Assembly: GCA_045864775.1 (NCBI GenBank)
Contig: BTVR01000001.1
Coordinates: 186,001 to 250,000 of the forward strand
Direction: 5' to 3'
DNA length: 64,000 bases
Source: Macondimonas sp045864775
GTDB lineage: Bacteria; Pseudomonadota; Gammaproteobacteria; UBA5335
Made by a program: the position numbers and the translations under genes. Of this stretch, positions 24,000 through 33,121 are shown one piece after another (position 1 is the stretch's first letter; each line of letters begins with the position of its first letter). The notes under the pieces are model-generated. The model was not told where the DNA came from. It searched no databases and saw only the letters and a list, made by a program, of their open reading frames with translations.

Positions 24000-25241
24000 T
24001 CAAGCACTCTTGCGGATTTCCGGGTGAGTCTGCCCGTGCACGAAATTCAGGATTTCGTCCGCCGCGCGCCTTTGCCCGCCCAGGGACCGGATGTCGCGAC
24101 TGAGCCGATCGGCGTTTTGCTTGTACCGCGGATCTGCGAGGATGGTCTGGACGGCACTGCGCAGCGCATGGGGCGTGATTCGCCCGCTCTTGAGCATCAC
24201 GCCTGCGCCCTGCCGGCAGATCCGCCGCGCGTTGAAGGCCTGTTCGAACTGCTGAGGCACCATGACCAGCGGGACGCCGAAGTAGGTGCTTTCGTTGATG
24301 CTGTTCATTCCACCATGGCTGACGAAGACCTGGGCGCGCTTGAGGACATCCAGCTGCGGCACTCGGTTGCGCACCAGAAAGTTTGCCGGTATGGGGCCCA
24401 ACGACGGGATATCGACGTGCTTTCCAACCGACATGATGACTTTGCAGGGCAGGTCGGCAAATGCCTCAAAACACTTCAGGTAGAAATCGTGCTTCAGGTT
24501 GTGCACGGTCCCGAGCGAGACGTAAACAAGCGGGTGCGTGCTTCCCCAGCCGCCCGGAATGTCCATCGGCGGATCGCGGCCTTCCGGGATCGATGCCCCG
24601 ACAAGTTTGTAACGCCGGTTGAGCAGTTTCGGCATGGGCTGGGCCGCGTTGCCGAGAAAGACGATATTCAGTTCTCCCTCATTGATGAAGATGTCGAAGC
24701 CGTGGTGAACGATGTTTCGGTAGCCCAGCCCAACGGAATTCAGGAGACCGATCAGGCGTCGCCTCGCTTCGAGCACCCGGGGGGAAATCGTGAGAATATC
24801 GAGAATGACTTTTCCCAACAGCACAGGATCGCTCATGAGGAGCACGGGTGAACTGACGATGGTCGTCACCAGGCAGATTCCCGGGACCCCGAGCCTTTGC
24901 GCAATGTACTTTCCGAACATGCAGCAGGAATCGTAGAGAATGTAATCCGGCCTGTCCTTCTCCATGATCGCGACCAGCCCGGTCAGCGCGCACTCGGCGT
25001 GGTCGATCATCATGAATGCGGCAGTGCCGAGATTCTTGGCCGTGGCGGCACTGTGCTGGTACTCGAAGAAGGGACTATACGTGCGGAATGTCGCGCCAAG
25101 TGCCTCGAACTGCTGGCGGCTATCTTCGCCGGCGTAGTAGATGACACGCTCGCCGCGTGCCAGGAGTTCGGACACCAGGCCGACCGAGGGGTTGATGTGC
25201 CCAGCCGCGCCAGGCAAGTTGAAAACGACGGCAGTGGTCAC
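24000..25241 (-). CDS. MGT-type glycosyltransferase (GT1, UDP-glycosyltransferase-like)
   Basis: A 413-residue GT-B fold enzyme resembling macrolide/flavonoid glucosyltransferases such as YjiC. The N-terminus VVFNLPGAAGHINPSVGLVSELLARGERV holds the catalytic-His GHxNP motif. The C-terminal donor site is visible as VFVSHGGMNSINESTYFGVPLVMVPQQFEQ, with LVYVSLGTVHNL before it. Enzymes of this family glycosylate lipophilic small molecules, lipids or antibiotics. The GTG at 25241 is preceded by AGAGGA. It stands alone between long non-coding stretches and appears somewhat lower in GC than its neighbours, which may mean transfer. Confidence 0.85.
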   Translation of the reverse strand: MTTAVVFNLPGAAGHINPSVGLVSELLARGERVIYYAGEDSRQQFEALGATFRTYSPFFEYQHSAATAKNLGTAAFMMIDHAECALTGLVAIMEKDRPDYILYDSCCMFGKYIAQRLGVPGICLVTTIVSSPVLLMSDPVLLGKVILDILTISPRVLEARRRLIGLLNSVGLGYRNIVHHGFDIFINEGELNIVFLGNAAQPMPKLLNRRYKLVGASIPEGRDPPMDIPGGWGSTHPLVYVSLGTVHNLKHDFYLKCFEAFADLPCKVIMSVGKHVDIPSLGPIPANFLVRNRVPQLDVLKRAQVFVSHGGMNSINESTYFGVPLVMVPQQFEQAFNARRICRQGAGVMLKSGRITPHALRSAVQTILADPRYKQNADRLSRDIRSLGGQRRAADEILNFVHGQTHPEIRKSA

Positions 25242-25804
25242 GGGGCACGATCCTCTTTCGGTAGTCGCTCGCAGCGTATGAGCTCCTGCATCAACATCCG
25301 TGATCGGCGTCCGAAGACAATCCTGTACGGTCCGGGACGCCGACGAGGCTGCACGTTAACATGCAAGCTGCATGTCCTCATCTGTCAGGCGTAGGCGACA
25401 GTCCGTGGCCTCGTGTCGCCATTACGACAGGGGGTGGCGGTGAGCGACTTCGCGTCACGCCGAGGTTGGCTTTTTCCGGGCCAGCTGGCGCCAACGGCCT
25501 GATGTCGGCGGAAAAGTGCCGCATCGGGCTCACCAAATGTTCCTATCTTCGTCACGATGGAGAGCAATCCGATTCCCCGGGGTGCCGGCCCCTTATCTCC
25601 ACACTGCGACCCCATGTCCGTCACCCGCACTGGCTTCCACGGCGCGGGTGGCTGGCTGAGGTCCAGCAAGGCGAGCGGCGCCCGACGCAGGTGCGCCGAC
25701 GTCGGAGCCCCCCGCAGCGGCTGCCCTGGGAACACGCCACGCCCAGACCCACCAGACCGTGCCGTCCGGCCGTCGCAGCGTGCTCCCGGGCCTGCCGCGA
25801 TGAC
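25242..25804. other. Long intergenic region, nothing recognised
   Basis: About 560 bases between the glycosyltransferase start and the terC-like gene end. Open frames here are short and show no recognisable protein. No tRNA, repeat or strong hairpin was found. Confidence 0.5.
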
Positions 25805-26590
25805 TCACTTGGATTCGGAAGACTCCGAGTGATGATGATCGCTGTAGGGCTGGCGCAGCACGACGGGCGACGCCGCCCGTGCGCCCTTGATGCGGATGTT
25901 GATCATCTCGACGAAGATCGAGAACGCCATGGTGAAGTACACATAGCCCTTGGGTACATGGAACGACAACCCTTCGGCCACGAGCACCATGCCGATCATG
26001 ATCAGGAAACTCAGCGCGAGAATCTTGACGGACGGATGTTGATCGATGAAGTTACTGACCGGATTCACCGCCACCATCATGAACAGTACGGCGACGACGA
26101 CCGCGATCACCATGACTGGAATGTCGTTGGCCATGCCGACCGCCGTGATGACGGAGTCCAGCGAAAACACGATGTCCATGATGCCGATCTGCAGGATCAC
26201 GGCCGTGAATCCGCCCATCGCCTTGGCGTCTTTTTCGCCTTCTTCTCCTTCGAGTTTGTCGTAGATCTCGAGCGTGGCCTTGACGAGCAAAAACAGACCG
26301 CCGGCAAGCAGGATCATGTCGCGCCCGGAGATGCCAACGCCCAGGATCGATATCAGCGGTTGCGTCAGCCGCGCCATCCATGCCAGGGACAGCAACAGCA
26401 GGATCCGCGTCACCAGTGCGACGGCGAGACCCAGTTGTCGGGCGCGCGGCCTTTGACTGGCCGGCAGGCGATCGGACAGGATGGAGATGAAGACGATGTT
26501 ATCGATTCCGAGCACGATTTCGAGAAGAATCAGGGTGACCAGCGCCACCCATGCCTCGGGATTGTTGACCCACATCAGCCACTCAGCCAT
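25805..26590 (-). CDS. TerC family integral membrane protein
   Basis: A 261-residue membrane protein with about seven helices. Hallmarks are the paired acidic motifs LILLEIVLGIDNIVFISIL and GIMDIVFSLDSVITAVGMA, which in TerC/Alx/YkoY proteins line a metal pathway. The family exports Mn(II) (Alx, YkoY) or takes part in tellurite resistance. The last residues are His/Ser-rich (DHHHSESSESK), which might bind metal. Only 110 bases separate its start from the divergent neighbour and no yybP-ykoY manganese riboswitch was recognised there. Confidence 0.9.
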   Translation of the reverse strand: MAEWLMWVNNPEAWVALVTLILLEIVLGIDNIVFISILSDRLPASQRPRARQLGLAVALVTRILLLLSLAWMARLTQPLISILGVGISGRDMILLAGGLFLLVKATLEIYDKLEGEEGEKDAKAMGGFTAVILQIGIMDIVFSLDSVITAVGMANDIPVMVIAVVVAVLFMMVAVNPVSNFIDQHPSVKILALSFLIMIGMVLVAEGLSFHVPKGYVYFTMAFSIFVEMINIRIKGARAASPVVLRQPYSDHHHSESSESK

Positions 26591-26700
26591 AAAGCACTTC
26601 CGTCAGTTGAGGAGAACGCCGCACTGCGGTCGCCTGCCGTTTCGAGAATTTTCGTGAAACCTTTCGCTGCGTCGGGGCATCATGATGCAGAGAACAAACG

Positions 26701-27762
26701 ATGAGGCATGCCGTCGCTCGCCCCATCGATACCCTGATCATCGGGGGCGGCCTTGCCGCTACCCTGCTGGCGTTTGAACTGGAACGCACGGGGCAACGCG
26801 TCCGTATCGTGGATTCTCATGCCATGCCGGCGGCGACGCGCGCGGCCGGCGGGCTCATGAATCCGTTGACCGGGTCACGTTTGGCGCCTCTGCCCGATCT
26901 GTTGCAGCGCTGCAGCGCCGCCCGTGCGCATTATGACCGATTGAGCCAGCAACTGGGTCATGTTCTCGTGACGCCGCGCCCGATCGTGCGAATATGCCGC
27001 GACGCAGCGGAGCGGGAACGGGCCGCAATGCATACGCATGCCTGCCGAGGCGCGTGGACCGACGGGTCCATCGTGAGCGGATTGAGAGCGCCCTTCGGCG
27101 CTTTTCCGATCCATCATGGTTGGCAGCTTGATCTGACCGCGCTTTGCGCCGCAACCGGGCGCGGCGGTGCCGTCCAGGTCGAGGCCACGGCTTTCGACTG
27201 GCGTCATCTCTCGGCGCACTCAGAGCCGCCCGTGTGGCAGGGGCGGCGAGTGGCCGCGGTGGTGTCCTGCGAAGGCGCAGCGGCGCTCGACAATCCGTTT
27301 TGGCGGGGGCTGCCGTTGCAGCCGGACGCGGGCGAGAGCCTGGTCGTGCGCATGGATCGGGATCTGCACGAGGCCGTCAGCGCAGGGGTCACGCTCGTGC
27401 CACTCGGCTCGCGCCGCTACTGGCTGGGAGCGACTCACCAGCCCGGGCAGATTTCCCCGGAGCCGACGGTGGCTGGCCGGACGGCGTTGCTGAAGCGTCT
27501 TGCGAGGCAGTTAGAGCAACCTTGGAACATCGAAGTCACCGGACATCGGGCGGGCACCCGTGTGGCACCCCCGGATCGTGAGCCGGTCGTGGGCCGCCAT
27601 CCGCGCTGGCCGTGGTTGTGGATTTTCAATGGACTGGGCAGCCGTGGCATCTTGCGTGCGCCGGAGGCCGCCGAGCAACTCGCTGCCCACATGACACGCG
27701 GCGCGCCGCTTTCCGGCCATCTCGATGTCGCTCGCTATGCGCACCGATTCGACGCGCCCTGA
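26701..27762 (+). CDS. FAD-dependent oxidoreductase (DAO superfamily), possible tRNA cmnm5U oxidase
   Basis: A 353-residue flavoprotein with the N-terminal dinucleotide motif TLIIGGGLAATLLAFELERTG, AAGGLMNPLTGSRL after it, and a C-terminal FAD-contact segment WLWIFNGLGSRGILRAP. It belongs to the glycine oxidase/MnmC-C1-like part of the DAO superfamily. Its gene overlaps by 38 bases the following MnmM-like methyltransferase. In E. coli MnmC an oxidase of this superfamily and a methyltransferase are fused and convert cmnm5U to mnm5U in tRNA. By that logic this gene may be the stand-alone oxidase. The flavoprotein class is clear, the tRNA role is inferred. Confidence 0.75.
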   Translation: MRHAVARPIDTLIIGGGLAATLLAFELERTGQRVRIVDSHAMPAATRAAGGLMNPLTGSRLAPLPDLLQRCSAARAHYDRLSQQLGHVLVTPRPIVRICRDAAERERAAMHTHACRGAWTDGSIVSGLRAPFGAFPIHHGWQLDLTALCAATGRGGAVQVEATAFDWRHLSAHSEPPVWQGRRVAAVVSCEGAAALDNPFWRGLPLQPDAGESLVVRMDRDLHEAVSAGVTLVPLGSRRYWLGATHQPGQISPEPTVAGRTALLKRLARQLEQPWNIEVTGHRAGTRVAPPDREPVVGRHPRWPWLWIFNGLGSRGILRAPEAAEQLAAHMTRGAPLSGHLDVARYAHRFDAP

Positions 27763-28324
27763 ACCCCTCGTCCAGTCCGTCCATCGCGCCCTGAAGCGGC
27801 ATGTGCGCCCCGGCGACGTCGTGCTGGACGCAACCTGCGGCAACGGCCACGACACCCTGTGCCTGGCGCAGCAGGTCGGTGACACCGGATGCGTCCACGC
27901 CATCGACGTGCAGGCCGAAGCCATTGCCCAGACTGGTCTGCGCCTGCAATCCGCAGGATTCGGCGCGCGGGTGGCGTTGCACCGGGCCAATCATGCCGAT
28001 CTGTCGAGTGTTCTGCCGGCGTCCTTGCGCGGGCGACTGCGGGTTGGCGTTTTCAATCTGGGTTATCGTCCGGGCTCCGACCGGCGTGTCGTCACCCGAT
28101 CCGAAACCACCCTGGCAGCCCTGCAGGCCTGTTGCGATTGGCTCGGCGCGGAGGGCGCGCTCAGCGTCGTCGCCTATCCGGGGCACGTCGCCGGCGCCGA
28201 GGAAGCCGCGCGGATGGGGGAGTGGGCGAACGACTTCGTGCGTCGGGGCTGGCGCGCAACCTGGACGTGTCCACCCGACGGTCGACGGCCTGCGCCGCGC
28301 TGGCTGTGGCTGGTGCGTCGATGA
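27725..28324 (+). CDS. MnmM/YtqB-like SAM-dependent methyltransferase
   Basis: A 199-residue Rossmann methyltransferase: VVLDATCGNGHDTLCLA (SAM motif I), HAIDVQAEAI (acidic strand) and VGVFNLGYRPGSDRRVVTRSETTLAAL, the signature of the YtqB/MnmM (rRNA_methylase-like, PF06962) family, known in Bacillus to make mnm5 from nm5 at wobble uridine 34 of tRNA. The family's usual NLGYLPGGDK pattern is kept. The start is placed at 27725 or the ATG at 27737; both overlap the upstream FAD gene, implying coupled translation. Confidence 0.82.
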   Translation: MSLAMRTDSTRPEPLVQSVHRALKRHVRPGDVVLDATCGNGHDTLCLAQQVGDTGCVHAIDVQAEAIAQTGLRLQSAGFGARVALHRANHADLSSVLPASLRGRLRVGVFNLGYRPGSDRRVVTRSETTLAALQACCDWLGAEGALSVVAYPGHVAGAEEAARMGEWANDFVRRGWRATWTCPPDGRRPAPRWLWLVRR

Positions 28325-28374
28325 GCCGATCGTCTGCCGATCGCCATCGGCAGACGCAGCGCGGTCGGCTTGCG

Positions 28375-28977
28375 TCACACCTGGCGCTGCCAGACGAGGC
28401 AGCGGTTGTTGGCCGGCATCGGGACGTCCTCGATGAGACACAGGCCGATCGCGCGCGCGAGCGCATCGACGGCGGCGAGATCGCGGATGCCCATCCGCGC
28501 ATCGCGCGCCTTGAGCCAATCGTCGAACGCGGCATTGCTCTCGCTGCTGAAGCGGCCATCGACGTTGAACGGGCCGTAGATCACCACCCGCGCTTCGTCC
28601 GTGAGGACGCGGCCGAGTCCGGCAAAACAGGCCACGACCTCGGGCCAGGACAGGATGTGCAGGGTGTTGGCGCTGAACGCCGCGTCAAAACCGCGGCCCG
28701 GCCAGTCGCTGTCGACGGCCACATCAAGCGTGAGCGGTGGCAGCACGTTGGGCAGCGCCGCCTCGGCCATCCAGGTGCGGATGCCATCGTGGTACTCGGG
28801 GCGGTCCGAGGCCTGCCACTCCACATGTGGCAGCGCCGCGCCGAAAGAGACCGCATGCTGTCCCGTCCCGCTGCCGATTTCCAGCACGCGGCGACGGTCC
28901 GCGAAATGGCGGCGCAGCACGGCGAGGATGGGTTCGCGGTTGCGCTCGCAGGCCGGCGCGTGGGGCTTATCGCTCAT
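28375..28977 (-). CDS. DUF938 family methyltransferase-like protein
   Basis: A 200-residue class I SAM-binding protein: RRVLEIGSGTGQHAVSFG, then WQASDRPEYHDGI, FDAAFSANTLHILSW and VVIYGPFNVDGRFSSESNAAFDDWL. These blocks are typical of the DUF938 family, widespread in proteobacteria but of unknown substrate. The ATG at 28977 is chosen since family members begin close to the acidic/proline leader ACERNREPIL; the open frame extends further without similarity. It is convergent with the MnmM-like gene. Confidence 0.85.
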   Translation of the reverse strand: MSDKPHAPACERNREPILAVLRRHFADRRRVLEIGSGTGQHAVSFGAALPHVEWQASDRPEYHDGIRTWMAEAALPNVLPPLTLDVAVDSDWPGRGFDAAFSANTLHILSWPEVVACFAGLGRVLTDEARVVIYGPFNVDGRFSSESNAAFDDWLKARDARMGIRDLAAVDALARAIGLCLIEDVPMPANNRCLVWQRQV

Positions 28978-29104
28978 CGGCCGAGTGTCGCGGGCACGGT
29001 GGGTCGATGCAAGTTCCGCTTCGGCATCAGGGTCTGTCGCGGGCGACGTTCGCAGGCGGCATTCTGAGTGGCCGCCCGTGACCGCCATCCGGCAAGAGGG
29101 GCGT

Positions 29105-29689
29105 TCAGAAATAGTAGATCACGCCCACGGCGCCCACCACGCCTTGGCTTTCGGTGTCCGAATCGCTGTAGCCGAGTGAGCCGTCGCCGTAGCTTATGCT
29201 GTTGTCGAACTTCGCGTAGCGGTAGCCGAGCTCGAGGTTCAGCCCCAGTTCCGGCAGGCCGCTCAGCATGAACTCGGCGCCGATCGCAGGATAGATGAAC
29301 CAGCCGTCGGCATCGCGATCCTGCTGGCCGTATTTGCTGTCGTATTCTAGGTCGACATGGGCGTAGCCGGCCTCCAGAGCAAGCATGAATCTGCTGTGCT
29401 CTCGAATGATCGGCGCAAAGATTCCCTTCAAGGCGAGCTCATAGGTCGTGCCTTCGTACCACCCTTCCGAGTCGTCGCGGTGATAGACCGAGCCCTGCAC
29501 GCCGGTCTGTTCGGTGAGCCAGTAGCGACCACTCAAGGCCACCTTGTCATCGTTCTCCTCGCCGCCCAGCGTCTTGCTCAGGCCCACGCCGAACAGGCCG
29601 GCCGTTTCGGTAGCCATCGCTCCCGGCGCGGCGACCATGCCGGCCAGCGCCAGCGCAGGAAGCAAGGCTTCTGGTTTGGTGATGCGCAT
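29105..29689 (-). CDS. Outer-membrane beta-barrel protein
   Basis: A 194-residue exported protein (signal peptide ending GAMATE) with alternating amphipathic strands, many aromatic and acidic residues, and a C-terminal GVVGAVGVIYYF ending in Phe, the signal for outer-membrane assembly. It fits the OmpW/OmpA-like small eight-strand barrel class (DUF-type 'outer membrane beta-barrel protein'). No ligand can be inferred. The start at 29689 follows GGGGAACGAG. Confidence 0.75.
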   Translation of the reverse strand: MRITKPEALLPALALAGMVAAPGAMATETAGLFGVGLSKTLGGEENDDKVALSGRYWLTEQTGVQGSVYHRDDSEGWYEGTTYELALKGIFAPIIREHSRFMLALEAGYAHVDLEYDSKYGQQDRDADGWFIYPAIGAEFMLSGLPELGLNLELGYRYAKFDNSISYGDGSLGYSDSDTESQGVVGAVGVIYYF

Positions 29690-29994
29690 GTTTCTCGTTC
29701 CCCGTGAATTAAGGAGTTTGGCCTCGCGCTCTTTTTGCCCATGATCGAGCCGATGCAGTCGTCGCCCCATGGCGACCGATCGACAGGCGCCCAGCTGGCG
29801 GGCGGATGCATGTTAAGCCGTTTGCGACGGCGGCGGCGAAATCATTCGGGGTCGGCGCTGGCGCGGCGGATTCCGGGGGACAAAGGTATCGATGGCACCA
29901 TGTGCGGGGCGGGGGATGGTGCTGTCGTTCATCATCCAAGCGGTCCACCGCGACTTGACACCTCGTTGCCGGTCGGCCGAGAGCGGGTATCGCG
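29690..29994. other. Intergenic region between the barrel protein gene and pyrK
   Basis: About 305 bases. A 61-codon frame overlaps the pyrK stop (ATGA) but has no recognisable features. No terminator or clear promoter was identified. Confidence 0.4.
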
Positions 29995-30873
29995 TCATCG
30001 AGCCGGATACACGGCCTCGGCGGGGAAGACGGGACCGTCGACGCAGACGCGCTTCATGGCCATGCCCTGCGGGGTGTGCACGGGCACCACGCAGCCGGCG
30101 CAGCCGCCCACCGCGCAGGCCATGTATTCCTCCAGCGACACCTGCGCCGGGACGTCGAAGGTGCGCGCCAGCTGCGCGACGGCGCGCAGCATGGGGTCGG
30201 GTCCGCAAGCATAGATCGCCACGTGTCGGCGCTCCGGCATTTCGAGGGTATCGAGGTGGTGCCGCGCCAGATCCGTGACATAGCCCGCATGGCAGCCGGG
30301 CTGGCCCTGGGCGCTGCTGAGCCGGCAGGGAATCCCCCAATCCTCGAGCAGGCTCAAGGTGCCGATGGCATCGGTGGGCAGGCCGGGCATGAGCAGCCGC
30401 GAAGGCCGCGTGGGCAACGGAAAGGGCAGCTCGGAACCCAGAAAGACCACAGGCCGCCACCCGGTCTCGCGGCGCAGATGATCGGCAAGGAAGATCATGG
30501 GCGGCATGCCGACGCCCCCACCCAGCAGCAGCACGCGGCGGCGCTCGGGGTCGGGCCGGAACGGCTGGCCGATGGGGCCCATCAGGCTCAAGGTCTGGCC
30601 GACGGCGCGCTGCGCGAGCAGGCGCGTGCCGTGTCCGACCACCTTGTAGAGCATGTCGACCCAGCCTTGATCGCGATTCACGCGCAGCAACGACAGCGGG
30701 CGGCGCATGGGCAAGGCGGGGTCGCATTGGAGGTGCACGAACTGGCCCGGCTCGGCGCGGCGTGCGCACTCGGGCGCCTCCAGCGTGAGCAGCCACTGCT
30801 CGGCCGCGGGGGAGTGATGAGCGACGATGCGCGCCTCCTCCACGAAGATAGTGCCGCGATGCGATGCCGTCAT
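29995..30873 (-). CDS. Dihydroorotate dehydrogenase electron-transfer subunit-like protein (PyrK type)
   Basis: A 292-residue ferredoxin-reductase fold protein: FAD-domain motif RRPLSLLRVNRD, NAD-domain LLLGGGVGMPPMIFLADHL, and a C-terminal [2Fe-2S] cluster site YMACAVGGCAGCVVPV...KRVCVDGPVF with four cysteines. This is the PyrK organisation, which passes electrons from dihydroorotate dehydrogenase B to NAD. No pyrD lies next to it. It overlaps the preceding pyrX gene by four bases (ATGA) and closes the operon. Its partner is therefore elsewhere, or it serves another flavoenzyme. Confidence 0.85.
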   Translation of the reverse strand: MTASHRGTIFVEEARIVAHHSPAAEQWLLTLEAPECARRAEPGQFVHLQCDPALPMRRPLSLLRVNRDQGWVDMLYKVVGHGTRLLAQRAVGQTLSLMGPIGQPFRPDPERRRVLLLGGGVGMPPMIFLADHLRRETGWRPVVFLGSELPFPLPTRPSRLLMPGLPTDAIGTLSLLEDWGIPCRLSSAQGQPGCHAGYVTDLARHHLDTLEMPERRHVAIYACGPDPMLRAVAQLARTFDVPAQVSLEEYMACAVGGCAGCVVPVHTPQGMAMKRVCVDGPVFPAEAVYPAR

Positions 30874-32150
30874 GGCGCCTGCCTCGTGTGCGCGTCAAGC
30901 CGATGGACGATGCGGCCGCCGAGCACGGTGTGGGTGACCCGCCCGCGCAGGATGCGGGCCAGGAACGGGGTGTTGTGGCCGCCGCTGACCAGCGTCGTGG
31001 CGTCGGGAATCCAGCGCTGCTCGGGATCGACGATGCACAGGTCGGCAGCCGCTCCGGGCGCAAGCGTGCCCAGCGGCAGACCCAGGATCTGGGCCGGCCC
31101 GATGGTGAGGGCGGCAATGGCTCGTTCGAGCGGTATCCGGCCGTCCCAGACCGCCGCAAGGCTGAGCGCCAGCAAGGTTTCCAGACCCGCCATGCCGGGC
31201 GCGGCCTGCGGGAAGGGCATGCGCTTGGCGTCCGCGCCAAGGGGGTGATGGTCGCTGCAGACGGCATCGATCGTGCGTTGGTCGATCGCCGCACACAGGC
31301 CGTCACGATCGGCGGCGCCGCGCAGCGGCGGATCCACCCGGCACGAGGTATCGAACGCGACAACATCGGCATCGCAGAGGTGCAGATGATGGACAGCGAC
31401 ATCCGCCGTCACCGGCAGGCCGCGCGCCCGGGCCTGTTGCAGCAGGGGCAGGGACAGGGCGCTGGAGATGCGGCAGAAATGCGCACGCACGCCCGTGAGT
31501 TCCACCAGCGCCAGATCTCGGGCCAGACCGATGGATTCGGCGACACCGGGAACGGCGGGCAAGCCGAGGCGGGTGCTCGTGGCGCCTTCATGCGCGCAGC
31601 CGTGGCGGTGCAGCCAGGGATCGCGCGGAGAGAGCATCACCAAGAGATCATGGCTCGCGGCGTAGGCGAGCGCCTGACGCAGCGTCCTGCTGTCGGCGAT
31701 GGTGTCGGCGCCGGGACTCACGGCCACGCAGCCGGCTTCCTGCAGTGCGGCCAGCTCGGCGAGCTGTTCGCCGGCGAGCGCGCGGGTCAGCGCGCCGATG
31801 GGATGTACCCGTGCGCTGCCCGCGCGCCGGGCCTGTTCGAGCAGGCGCTCGGCCACTGCCGGGGTGTCGATGCATGGGTTTATCTCCGGCGGCACGCATA
31901 GACTGGTGACACCCCCCGCTGCTGCGGCGCGCAGCTCTCGCGGCAGGTCGGGGACGGGGCGGGCGCACAGATCGATCAGCCCCGGCAGCACCCATTGGCC
32001 GCTCACGTCGAGGCGCTGTTCCGGTACGAAGCCCTCCGGCGCCGGTCCCAAGGCCAGCACGCGTCCATCCAGCAGGTGGATATCCTGTTGCGCATCGACC
32101 GCGTTGGCGGGGTCGATGATGCGTCCGCCGGTGATCGTGAGCGCCGTCAT
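30870..32150 (-). CDS. pyrX: Dihydroorotase-like protein lacking the metal site (PyrC'/PyrX)
   Basis: A 426-residue amidohydrolase-fold protein similar to dihydroorotase. The metal-binding HxH after strand one is missing: the region reads VLPGLIDLCARPVPD where active enzymes have IDxHVHxR. The later CSDHHPLG keeps an Asp-His pattern. Such inactive homologues (PyrC', PyrX) form the dodecameric scaffold of class A aspartate transcarbamoylase in pseudomonads and relatives, which agrees with the pyrB gene immediately upstream (four-base overlap). An active PyrC must be encoded elsewhere. Confidence 0.9.
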   Translation of the reverse strand: MTALTITGGRIIDPANAVDAQQDIHLLDGRVLALGPAPEGFVPEQRLDVSGQWVLPGLIDLCARPVPDLPRELRAAAAGGVTSLCVPPEINPCIDTPAVAERLLEQARRAGSARVHPIGALTRALAGEQLAELAALQEAGCVAVSPGADTIADSRTLRQALAYAASHDLLVMLSPRDPWLHRHGCAHEGATSTRLGLPAVPGVAESIGLARDLALVELTGVRAHFCRISSALSLPLLQQARARGLPVTADVAVHHLHLCDADVVAFDTSCRVDPPLRGAADRDGLCAAIDQRTIDAVCSDHHPLGADAKRMPFPQAAPGMAGLETLLALSLAAVWDGRIPLERAIAALTIGPAQILGLPLGTLAPGAAADLCIVDPEQRWIPDATTLVSGGHNTPFLARILRGRVTHTVLGGRIVHRLDAHTRQAP

Positions 32151-33121
32151 GCAGCGTCGCTCCGTGCCGGCGCCCGCCCCAGCACTTGCGCCATGACCGC
32201 CATGCGCACGGCGATGCCGTTGGTCACTTGCTCCAGGATCACCGACTGCGGCCCATCGGCCACCGCCGAGGCGATTTCGACGTTGCGATTGATGGGGCCA
32301 GGATGCATCACGATGGCATCGGGTCGCGCCAGAGCGAGCCGTGCCGGATTCAGGCCGTAATGACGGAAGTATTCGCTTTCGCTCGGCAATTGTGTGCCCT
32401 GCATGCGTTCACGCTGCAAGCGCAGGGCGATCACGACATCGCAGTCGCGCAGGGCGGGTTCGAGTCTTGCGAAGACCCGGACACCGAGGCTTTCGATGGC
32501 GGTGGGCAGCAGGGTGCGTGGCGCGACCACCCGGATGTCCGGGACGCCCAGGATGCGCAAGGCATGAATCTGCGAACGGGCCACTCGCGAGTGCGCAACG
32601 TCACCGACGATGGCCACGGAGAGCTCGGTGAAATCGCGCTTGTGCCGCCGGATGGTGAACATGTCCAGCAAGGCTTGCGTCGGATGCGCGTGACGGCCGT
32701 CGCCGGCGTTGAGCACGCTGACGTGCGGCGCGGCATGACGGGCAAAGAAATCCGCGGCGCCGCTTTCGGCATGGCGCACGACCAGCATGTCCATCTGCAT
32801 GGCTTCGAGGTTCTGCAGCGTGTCGAGCAAGGTTTCACCCTTGCGGGTGGAGGAGGTGCCAACCTCGAGGTTCAGTACATCGGCCGACAGACGCTTGGCG
32901 GCCAGTTCGAAGGTCATGCGCGTGCGCGTGCTGGGCTCGAAGAACAGGTTCACGACCGTTTTGCCGCGCAGCAGGGGCACTTTCTTGACTGCGCGCTCCC
33001 CGACCGGCAGGAAGGATTCGGCCAGATCGAGAATGGAAACGATTTGCGGACGACTCAGGCCATCGGTGGTCAGCAGATGGCGCAGCGGCGGGGCATCATC
33101 AGGCGCGGTTGGTCGCATCAT
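32147..33121 (-). CDS. pyrB: Aspartate carbamoyltransferase catalytic subunit
   Basis: First committed step of pyrimidine synthesis: carbamoyl phosphate plus aspartate to carbamoyl aspartate. The 324-residue protein has the carbamoyl-phosphate motif NLFFEPSTRTRMTF (about residues 58-71), HPTQALLDMF, and the aspartate-loop region LRLQRERM with VMHPGPINRNVEIAS. The N-terminal extension before the first core helix is of the class A type. It overlaps pyrR upstream by 23 bases and pyrX downstream by four. Confidence 0.97.
   Translation of the reverse strand: MMRPTAPDDAPPLRHLLTTDGLSRPQIVSILDLAESFLPVGERAVKKVPLLRGKTVVNLFFEPSTRTRMTFELAAKRLSADVLNLEVGTSSTRKGETLLDTLQNLEAMQMDMLVVRHAESGAADFFARHAAPHVSVLNAGDGRHAHPTQALLDMFTIRRHKRDFTELSVAIVGDVAHSRVARSQIHALRILGVPDIRVVAPRTLLPTAIESLGVRVFARLEPALRDCDVVIALRLQRERMQGTQLPSESEYFRHYGLNPARLALARPDAIVMHPGPINRNVEIASAVADGPQSVILEQVTNGIAVRMAVMAQVLGRAPARSDAA

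Noticed and set aside
26591..26700. yybP-ykoY manganese riboswitch before the TerC gene
   Set aside because: The gap is only 110 bases and the conserved aptamer blocks were not found.
22791..28324. Genomic island inserted at the tRNA 3' end
   Set aside because: No integrase, no direct repeat of the tRNA end seen, and the tRNA is followed within three bases by an ordinary hydrolase gene.
29813..29998. 61-codon frame overlapping the pyrK stop as an extra operon gene
   Set aside because: ATGA overlap is suggestive, but the product is Arg/Pro-rich with no recognisable domain or signal.
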